Positions 1 through 5,426 of a stretch of DNA of 5,426 bases are shown piece by piece. Both the position numbers and the translations under genes were made by a program. The notes under the pieces were generated by a model. It searched no databases. It was not told where the DNA came from and worked only from the letters and a program-made list of their open reading frames with translations. Position 1 is the first letter of the stretch. Each line of letters opens with the position of its first letter. This DNA comes from Bacteroidia bacterium (GTDB lineage: Bacteria > Bacteroidota > Bacteroidia > Bacteroidales > Marinifilaceae), in assembly GCA_025999735.1 (NCBI GenBank), contig BNXR01000115.1, positions 1-5,426 of the forward strand, read 5' to 3'.

Positions 1-642
1 GTCATCGTAAGTGGAGCGTTCAACGGACAATACCTCCGGCGCGGCGTCCACGGCAAATCCTTCTTCGGGCAAGATAGGCACCGGACCATACTGCAACAGG
101 AGTAGATAGTAATAATATCCCCTCAGGAAATGACATCTTCCTATGAAATCCCTCCTGTCGATGTCGGACATATCCGTCACCTCGTGGATGCGTTGCAGAA
201 TAGTACTTGCTTTTCGTATCCCGATATAGCACTTGGAATAATTTTCGTACGGATGCCCCCGCGGAGTCCCATCCTGACTGACTATCGAGGTCGGCGTGAG
301 TTCGTCTTCCAAAATCAAGTTGGAGGAATGGCGGGCGTCGGTGATGAACGAGATGAAGTTCTCATCCGATGCGCCCTGGAACGGCAAAACAACGATATCA
401 TAAATGCCATTACTCTTCGTCCATAAATTCCCTTCGTTCGGTAAATAACTGGCCGCTTCTTTCAGGTACTGGTCCACCTTGTCTCTTCTGGTAAATATGG
501 AATCCAACTGCTGCGTATTTTTGAAATAGTCGTCCACATCCAGAAAATCATTGCATGAGCTCAGTGACAGGCCTACTAGACCTGCTATGCACATACTGAG
601 CCCCCTCATCTTTACTAATATATCTCTTATAACTGTTTTCAT
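1..642 (-). CDS. SusD/RagB-family outer-membrane lipoprotein, N-terminal part (runs off the left edge)
   Basis: The reading frame stays open to base 1, so only the first 214 residues of a protein that is usually about 500-650 residues long are visible. From the start at 642 the product begins MKTVIRDILVKM and has a hydrophobic segment ending in LSLSSC. Cys30 is the likely lipidated residue, and NDFLDVDD follows it; this acidic stretch is typical of SusD-like surface lipoproteins. Family hallmarks further on are a helical region with YIGIRKAS (about 150-157), FLRGYYYYLLLQYGPVPIL (173-191) and RSTYDD at the edge. SusD proteins are TPR-like ligand-binding lids over the SusC barrel, and this gene directly follows the susC homologue. 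In-frame ATGs also occur at 678, 666 and 609. I prefer 642 because it gives a normal-length signal peptide (29 residues) and an A-rich leader, but 678 has a Shine-Dalgarno-like AGGAA seven bases upstream. The family call is secure; the start and the ligand are not. Confidence 0.92.
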   Translation of the reverse strand, partial: MKTVIRDILVKMRGLSMCIAGLVGLSLSSCNDFLDVDDYFKNTQQLDSIFTRRDKVDQYLKEAASYLPNEGNLWTKSNGIYDIVVLPFQGASDENFISFITDARHSSNLILEDELTPTSIVSQDGTPRGHPYENYSKCYIGIRKASTILQRIHEVTDMSDIDRRDFIGRCHFLRGYYYYLLLLQYGPVPILPEEGFAVDAAPEVLSVERSTYDD

Positions 643-685
643 TGTTATATCTTTTATGTTATTCATTATATTATCCATTTTATGA

Positions 686-690
686 TTCCT
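686..690 (-). promoter_or_regulatory. Shine-Dalgarno-like AGGAA upstream of the alternative SusD start at 678
   Basis: On the minus strand, AGGAA lies six bases after the susC stop codon and seven bases before the in-frame ATG at 678. It would support translation from 678, giving a 12-residue extension (MDNIMNNIKDIT) before the preferred start at 642. Many Bacteroidetes genes do not rely on a Shine-Dalgarno sequence, so the match is suggestive only. It could also help ribosomes finishing susC to re-initiate. Confidence 0.3.
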
Positions 691-695
691 ATTCA

Positions 696-3600
696 TTAAA
701 AGGTTGCCACCAACTGAATGGTAAATCTGCGTTGCAGGGGATAGACAGCACCATTGTCTGAAGCCTGTGCAGGGTCCCACAATTTCACCTTATCCCACAC
801 ATAGAGGTTTTCGCCCAACAAACTGAAGGTTGCCGATTCGAAAATTTTAGTTTTTGACAGCCAGATTCGGGGGATGGAGTAAGCCAATTCTACATTTTTC
901 AGTCGCACGAAAGAACCGTCAGTCAGCCAGAACGTCGATGCACGGTTGTTGTTGAGGTTCTCTCCGTAGGTCAGGCGAGGAAAACGGGCATTTGGATTTT
1001 CTGTCGAAGGGTCGCCCGAATAGGAAGCCGGCGTCCAGCGATTGCCTTGGTTTGCCACCATCGCCAGCACGTTGCCGGTTTCGCCTCCTGCAAAGGGGTA
1101 ATACCCTGTGCCTCCCATAAAGTACTCTACATCGTTCACGCCTTCAAATAGCCCGCTTATACTGAAACCTTTGTATCTGTACTCCAACGCCAATCCATAC
1201 TGTATCTGAGGTATGTTGGAGAAAGACAGAGGCACAATATCCTCATCGTCAACCTGTCCATCGCCATTTACATCTTTGTATTTGATGTCTCCGGGCTGCA
1301 CATCGCTCATGTAGGTCTGTTTGGGGCTGCTGAGAATATCCGTTTCATCTTTGAACAAGCCTTCGGCAATCAGCCCTCTCAATACATTGTATGGTTTGCC
1401 GGCATAAGACTGATAAGGGTAGTTTACGCCTGACTGTTCCCAGTAATCTACTTTGTTTCGTGCCAGCGTAAAGTTGCCGCGCACCGTAGCGCTCATATCT
1501 TTTCCAATGGGCTGGGTGAAACTGATGTTTCCGTCAAGCCCCCAGGATGACATTTCGCCTATGTTGGCATACGGAAGAGTCAAATTCAAACCCGATTCAA
1601 GCGGAGCACTTTCCCGTTGCTGGAAAATGCCGGTGGTTTTATTTTGGTAAAAGTCCACCACGAAATCGAGCCGGTTGCTAAACAATTTTCCATCAATACC
1701 CAAGTCCAGCTTCGTGGTGGTCTCCCAGCGCATATTGGGTGAGCCGACTTGTGTTTCCTTCAGTGTTGGTCCGCCCCATATACCTGCTGTGCCCGTTGCA
1801 ATAGTGGTAAGGTATGGAAAGCGAACATTCAGTCTATCATTACCCACCTGCCCGTACGAGCCACGGAATTTCAGGTAATTGAAAAAGGGCAATGTGTTGG
1901 TGAAAAAATCATACTGACTGGGAATCCAGCCAAGCGCGATGGACGGGAATAGACCCCAGCGGCTTTCTTTCTTAAAGTTCTCCGAACCTGTGTATCCCAG
2001 ATTTCCTTCAATCAGATAGGTATCCTGAAACGAATAGGTAGCCCTTCCCGAATACGCCTGATAGCGTCTCGCTATGACATCGAACAAGGTGTTGCCCCAT
2101 CCGCTGTCTTTCCCTTCCTGTCGGTAAAAATGGAACAAACCGCTCACGCGGTGGTCGGTATTGAAGACACGATTGTAATTCGCCTGCGCTTCAAAGTAAT
2201 ACTGCCTATCCGAGCGGGAGGTCTGTACTGACGTCAGTGCAACGGAATTCACCACTTTTCTCGTATTCAGGGAGCCGTCCGGGTTGCGACCTGAAGTGGG
2301 AGTGGCAAAATACAGCTCGGGAGTCATGCTGTTATTGATAATATGGTTGCCGTTGGTGGACAGAGAGAACAGTCCCTGTATGGACAATCCTTCCACAAAC
2401 ATACCCAAGTCCTGCTTCAAGGCAAGATTTGATTTGGCACTGTATCGCTCAATGTCTTTGTATCCCGTGTAGTTCAACTGTACGTACGGCGACATCAGGT
2501 CGCCATTAAGACCAAAAGAAGGCAGTTGACCGTTGGAATAGCGAACAGGGACAATGGTGGGAGGCAAATTTGCCTGCGCCGCCCACAAGGCATTGTTATC
2601 ATCTCCAAAACCAGGGGCGTTTTGACTGACGAAAACGGTCTCAATATTCATCGAAAGTACGGTCGATTTGGTTACATTGGCGTCCACATTCGCCCGGAAA
2701 TTGTATTTGTGATAATCCACATTGGCCTTGTACAGAGAGGCGACGTCCTGCTTAAACAGCGCTTCGTTGTTAAGAGCGCCAAGGCTCACATAGTAACGGG
2801 CGTTTTCACCGCCGCCTGCAATACTCAGGTGGTGCTGATTGTTCCATGCATGGTCTTTGAGTATCACGTCTCGCCAATTGACATTGGGATACACATCAGG
2901 GTCTATTCCCGTCCGGTACATATCCATTTCGAGGGGAGTATATACAGCAGAATTGCCTCTTACCATCCTTGCTTCATTAGCCAAACCGGCATATTGATAC
3001 GCATCTACATATTCCGGCATACGCGGAGAATAGGAATAAGTGGCATTCGTCTTGAAATTGATACGCATTTTACCGGATTTACCCCGTTTGGTGGTAACCA
3101 CCACCACGCCATTGGCTCCGCGCGTGCCATACACCGCGGTGGACGAAGCGTCTTTTAAGATAGCGAAACTTTCAATATCCGCCGGGTCAAGGTCGTTCAG
3201 ATTGCCTTCGACACCGTCAATGAGTATCAGTGCCGATTGACTGGCACCGAAAGTAGCGATACCCCGTATCCAAAATTCGGAAAAATCATTGCCCGGCTCG
3301 CCGCTACGGGTTACTGCTATAATGCCCGGCACACGAGCGCCTAACATATTGCTCACCGAAGTGGCAGGCACTTGTAGTTCCTTGGCTTCAATATTGGTGA
3401 CAGCGCCTACTACCGATATTTTACGCTGAGCGCCGCGACCTGATATAACAACCTCCTCCAATTCGGTCACCTCGGATGGCAAGCCTATTTTTTCCCTTTC
3501 CTTGTTGGAGGTATAAGTGATTTCTACCGTTTTATAGCCAACAAAGGAATAGGTCACCACAGAGCCTGTAGGAACGTTGTCTAACCTAAATCTACCATCG

Positions 3601-3767
3601 GCATCCGTAGTGGTGCCTATGGTAGTTTCTTTTATGTGGACCACCACACCGGGCAATAAGGCGCCTTGCTCATCCATGACGATACCCGCCACTTTAACTG
3701 TTCCACCCTGTGAATATGCCCCAAGGGAAAAAACCAGTGTAAACAATGTAATTATTATATGTTTCAT
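696..3767 (-). CDS. SusC/RagA-family TonB-dependent outer-membrane receptor
   Basis: This 1023-residue protein is full length for the family. It should form the outer-membrane barrel that imports ligands captured by its SusD partner, powered by TonB-ExbBD. Residues 1-19 form a signal peptide (MKHIIITLFTLVFSLGAYS, then Q20). A carboxypeptidase-D-like regulatory domain spans about 24-100, with GIVMDEQGALLPGVVV and GTTTDADGRF. A possible TonB box (ELEEVVISG, 102-110) precedes the plug (about 113-230), which includes LIDGVEGNLNDLDPADIESF and the SusC signature AVYGTRGANGVVVVTTKRG (211-229). The rest is the beta-barrel, ending RRFTIQLVATF with the terminal Phe expected of BAM substrates. Residues 832-843 (DVNGDGQVDDED) form an EF-hand-like calcium loop. 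No STN domain lies between the signal peptide and the regulatory domain. The start at 3767 is supported by the signal peptide; the leader is A/T-rich with no Shine-Dalgarno sequence. The gene lies 38 bp after the IPT/NHL gene and just before susD. The substrate is unknown. Confidence 0.97.
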   Translation of the reverse strand: MKHIIITLFTLVFSLGAYSQGGTVKVAGIVMDEQGALLPGVVVHIKETTIGTTTDADGRFRLDNVPTGSVVTYSFVGYKTVEITYTSNKEREKIGLPSEVTELEEVVISGRGAQRKISVVGAVTNIEAKELQVPATSVSNMLGARVPGIIAVTRSGEPGNDFSEFWIRGIATFGASQSALILIDGVEGNLNDLDPADIESFAILKDASSTAVYGTRGANGVVVVTTKRGKSGKMRINFKTNATYSYSPRMPEYVDAYQYAGLANEARMVRGNSAVYTPLEMDMYRTGIDPDVYPNVNWRDVILKDHAWNNQHHLSIAGGGENARYYVSLGALNNEALFKQDVASLYKANVDYHKYNFRANVDANVTKSTVLSMNIETVFVSQNAPGFGDDNNALWAAQANLPPTIVPVRYSNGQLPSFGLNGDLMSPYVQLNYTGYKDIERYSAKSNLALKQDLGMFVEGLSIQGLFSLSTNGNHIINNSMTPELYFATPTSGRNPDGSLNTRKVVNSVALTSVQTSRSDRQYYFEAQANYNRVFNTDHRVSGLFHFYRQEGKDSGWGNTLFDVIARRYQAYSGRATYSFQDTYLIEGNLGYTGSENFKKESRWGLFPSIALGWIPSQYDFFTNTLPFFNYLKFRGSYGQVGNDRLNVRFPYLTTIATGTAGIWGGPTLKETQVGSPNMRWETTTKLDLGIDGKLFSNRLDFVVDFYQNKTTGIFQQRESAPLESGLNLTLPYANIGEMSSWGLDGNISFTQPIGKDMSATVRGNFTLARNKVDYWEQSGVNYPYQSYAGKPYNVLRGLIAEGLFKDETDILSSPKQTYMSDVQPGDIKYKDVNGDGQVDDEDIVPLSFSNIPQIQYGLALEYRYKGFSISGLFEGVNDVEYFMGGTGYYPFAGGETGNVLAMVANQGNRWTPASYSGDPSTENPNARFPRLTYGENLNNNRASTFWLTDGSFVRLKNVELAYSIPRIWLSKTKIFESATFSLLGENLYVWDKVKLWDPAQASDNGAVYPLQRRFTIQLVATF

Positions 3768-3805
3768 ATTTTATGTATCTAAAAAAGTGATTAACCAAAA
3801 TGTTC

Positions 3806-5245
3806 TTATTCAACACTATATTTACAGATTTGAGATTCCCACCATTCGGCGATGTAAAAATTACCTTCCCCGTCATACGAAATATCCGAAGGGTCGAGCA
3901 AAACCGACCGAAGCGGTTCTCCTTTTACTCTTGGAGGCGGACCTTCCACGCCGAGCATTCCGGCAACGGTGCTTACATACCCGTCAATGCCCGATATTTT
4001 TCGAATCACATCGCCCTGATTTGCTACGTTGTTCTGTCCCCAATCTTGGGAGTTATCTTCGCAAATGTAGAGGTTTCCTTCGTCGTCCATACACATACCC
4101 ATCGGTCGAAAGAAACGGGCGTCTGCTAAAGCCCCGTCAACAACGCGGGCAGCCAACGGATCTCCGGCGTAGAGCACCGCCTGTACTCCGTCGCCCCAGT
4201 TGGCTCCGGTTTTGGTAATTTTATAAATGCTGTAACTTGCGTGATAGGAAACATAAAAACAGTCTTTGAATCGGTCATACACCATGTAGCCGCCAAAATT
4301 GGCAGTCGGCAAACCCGTGATGCCTGTGCTTATCTCTTGTGTTACACCCGTATTCACGTTGTAACGTCCGAATATTTGCTCTCTATGACAGAAATACAGC
4401 CATTCCTGATTGGGGTCATGGGCTTTATCCTGCATGACAAGCGTGCGTATCTGGTGGTCTAGTGTTACTTCACTTGGAACTACAATTGCGCCGATATTTT
4501 CCGCTGCCCACCCGTTTGCCTTTTGGTATCGGTAAACCGTATGCATAGGGTTCACATACGTATTATATACGATGGTTTTATCCTCGTTTACAGCCGGTTT
4601 ACCCATATAAGCGTACTGTAAGGTGATAACCTGATTGTCAGGTTCCGATATAAAGCGCGTTCTTGCGGCCGCACCTTGATGAAACCCGAAAGTCATTACC
4701 TGTCCACCGCCAAGGGCAACAATCCCCTGTGGTTTAAAGAAGGTAGCACTCGCCAAAGGTCCATCCAAAGCGGCATTAGCACTGGTTGCACCATAGTTTC
4801 CATTTGCGTTTCCTGCCCCTGCAAACCATGAAACGGTTTCCCTCGCTGTATAGCCAAATGTCTTGGAAGCAGTCGCTGCGGAGCCACCGGCTACGCTTAC
4901 CTTAATTTGGTTGCTTCCACTACTCTGCTTTGGTACAAGGCAATAAATGGTTGTACCGTTTACATTGATTACATTAGCCTTTCTATCGGCAACGCCATCG
5001 TTAAACACTACCTCTACTTGCGATGCATCAGTTCCGAAATTAGACCCGGAAATGAGCACCCTTTCCCGTATTCTGCCCGAGTCTGGGATAAATCCGGTAA
5101 TTTCCACCGGCAAGGCAGGATTATGAGGGTCACCTCCAACCTGAGCTTGCTTAAACTCATACGTTTCGTCTTGGCAACTGTAGCTGCAGACGAACAATCC
5201 ACTAAGGAAGATTCCGCTAAGGAATACTAACAATTTTTTGTTCAT
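3806..5245 (-). CDS. IPT/TIG and NHL beta-propeller surface lipoprotein of a Sus-like locus
   Basis: This 479-residue protein is probably a surface lipoprotein that binds ligand for the downstream SusC/SusD pair; that role is inferred from context. Residues 1-23 form a signal peptide (MNKKLLVFLSGIFLSGLFVC, SYS), with lipidated Cys24 followed by QDETYE, an acidic stretch resembling Bacteroidetes surface-export signals. An IPT/TIG immunoglobulin-like domain spans about 46-134 (VEITGFIPDSG, VLISGSNFG, VEVVFND). Residues from about 137 to the end form an NHL-type propeller. The clearest repeats are DGPLASATFFKPQGIV (161-176), DGALADARFFRPMGMCM (370-386) with GNLYICEDN (390-398), and LLDPSDISYDGEGNFYIAEW (449-468). 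The middle blades (about 205-345) are degenerate. No catalytic motif is recognisable, so a binding role is preferred over an enzymatic one, although some propellers are lyases or hydrolases. The start at 5245 gives a standard signal peptide; no other start is needed. It is the first gene of the apparent operon. Confidence 0.9.
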   Translation of the reverse strand: MNKKLLVFLSGIFLSGLFVCSYSCQDETYEFKQAQVGGDPHNPALPVEITGFIPDSGRIRERVLISGSNFGTDASQVEVVFNDGVADRKANVINVNGTTIYCLVPKQSSGSNQIKVSVAGGSAATASKTFGYTARETVSWFAGAGNANGNYGATSANAALDGPLASATFFKPQGIVALGGGQVMTFGFHQGAAARTRFISEPDNQVITLQYAYMGKPAVNEDKTIVYNTYVNPMHTVYRYQKANGWAAENIGAIVVPSEVTLDHQIRTLVMQDKAHDPNQEWLYFCHREQIFGRYNVNTGVTQEISTGITGLPTANFGGYMVYDRFKDCFYVSYHASYSIYKITKTGANWGDGVQAVLYAGDPLAARVVDGALADARFFRPMGMCMDDEGNLYICEDNSQDWGQNNVANQGDVIRKISGIDGYVSTVAGMLGVEGPPPRVKGEPLRSVLLDPSDISYDGEGNFYIAEWWESQICKYSVE

Positions 5246-5317
5246 AAATGATTAAATTTAAAGTGTTTATAAAAATATTTAGGACTAAGAACAATACATA
5301 TTAACATTTCATTCGTT

Positions 5318-5355
5318 TTCGACGCAAAAGTAACTATAAATATTTAAATTACCCC
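5318..5355 (-). promoter_or_regulatory. Candidate Bacteroidetes housekeeping-type promoter for the operon
   Basis: On the minus strand TACTTTTG (5332-5325) matches the Bacteroidetes -7 consensus TAnnTTTG exactly. Transcription would start near 5318, leaving a leader of about 72 bases before the ATG at 5245. No clear TTTG/TTG element is present at -33; that position is taken up by TAATTTAAAT and the end of a G run. A weak -33 element suggests that an activator may be needed, as is usual for glycan-induced loci, but this is inference. It is the only good -7 match I found in the gaps between genes. Confidence 0.5.
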
Positions 5356-5358
5356 CCC
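5352..5358 (-). repeat. Homopolymer of seven G at about -33 of the candidate promoter
   Basis: Seven C on the plus strand (seven G on the minus strand) stand out in an almost pure A/T region. The run begins 19 bases upstream of the -7 element. A change in its length by slippage would alter the distance between the core promoter and anything bound upstream. Seven bases is short for efficient phase variation, so the run itself is certain but a function is not. Confidence 0.45.
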
Positions 5359-5394
5359 ATTTAGTTAAAAATATATAAATAATCACAATTTTGA

Positions 5395-5419
5395 TACAAT
5401 GAATGTTAAATGCATTGTA
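5395..5419. promoter_or_regulatory. 7-bp perfect inverted repeat, candidate operator upstream of the promoter
   Basis: TACAATG (5395-5401) and CATTGTA (5413-5419) are exact reverse complements separated by 11 bases. The two outer arms are about two helical turns apart centre to centre (18 bp), a spacing compatible with a dimeric regulator. The site lies roughly 77-101 bases upstream of the predicted transcription start. It could instead belong to an upstream gene outside the window, or be chance in an A/T-rich region. There is no U-rich tail suggesting an intrinsic terminator. Confidence 0.3.
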
Positions 5420-5426
5420 GAGACGG

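Noticed and set aside
20..232. A 70-codon minus-strand frame at the left edge
   Set aside because: It overlaps the SusD-like gene in another frame on the same strand. The SusD frame carries the lipobox and the conserved YGPVPIL region, so this one is a shadow.
1239..1274. Dockerin-like repeat in the SusC protein
   Set aside because: Only one EF-hand-like loop is present, within a beta-barrel receptor. Dockerins have two such repeats in a separate domain.
2526..3158. A 210-codon open frame on the plus strand inside the SusC gene
   Set aside because: It lies wholly antisense to the plug and early barrel of a clear SusC protein. Its translation shows no recognisable domain, and it is best explained as a shadow of the codon pattern on the other strand.
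3796..3802. CATTTTG on the minus strand between the IPT/NHL and SusC genes as an internal promoter
   Set aside because: It lacks the TA of the TAnnTTTG element (ACATTTTG) and would leave almost no leader before the SusC start, so co-transcription from upstream is simpler.
3577..4218. A 213-codon plus-strand frame spanning the gap between the IPT/NHL and SusC genes
   Set aside because: Both ends are antisense to well-supported genes. The product is rich in Arg and Pro with no recognisable domain, and no promoter or leader supports it.
4907..5230. A 107-codon plus-strand frame over the start of the IPT/NHL gene
   Set aside because: It is antisense to the signal peptide and IPT domain, and its translation has no family features.
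5246..5317. Short palindromes in the leader (for example TTAG-TC-CTAA) as a riboswitch or attenuator
   Set aside because: The arms are only four bases in A/T-rich DNA, with no stable stem or U-run terminator, so nothing beyond chance is supported.

Overview
The window comes from a Bacteroidota (Bacteroidetes) genome, most likely a Bacteroidales-type glycan degrader. The evidence is an adjacent SusC-like TonB-dependent receptor and SusD-like lipoprotein, lipoprotein signals followed by acidic residues, starts without a Shine-Dalgarno sequence in A/T-rich leaders, and one match to the Bacteroidetes -7 promoter element (TAnnTTTG). Genus and species cannot be fixed from this sequence.

All supported genes lie on the minus strand and read from right to left as one apparent operon. 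At the right edge (about 5246-5426) is an A/T-rich, non-coding upstream region. It holds a candidate promoter, a run of seven G (minus strand) at about the -33 position, and a perfect 7-bp inverted repeat further upstream. Next comes a 479-residue predicted surface lipoprotein with an IPT/TIG domain and an NHL-type beta-propeller (5245-3806). After 38 bp comes a 1023-residue SusC/RagA-family outer-membrane receptor (3767-696). After a further 17-53 bp, depending on the start, comes the N-terminal part of a SusD/RagB-family lipoprotein (642 or 678 down to base 1), which runs off the left edge.

By analogy with characterised Sus-like systems, SusC is the TonB-driven barrel, SusD is the lid that captures ligand, and the IPT/NHL lipoprotein would be an accessory surface ligand-binding protein. 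The window contains no glycoside hydrolase, lyase, peptidase, sulfatase or regulator, so the substrate cannot be assigned. The receptor lacks the N-terminal STN signalling domain, so direct control by an ECF sigma/anti-sigma pair through this receptor is unlikely.

The most distinctive points are the position of the IPT/NHL gene as first gene ahead of susC, its probable six-bladed propeller with a tandem tryptophan in the last blade, and the layout of the leader. I see no sign of a wholly new system: no RNA genes, CRISPR array, insertion sequence or broken gene is supported.
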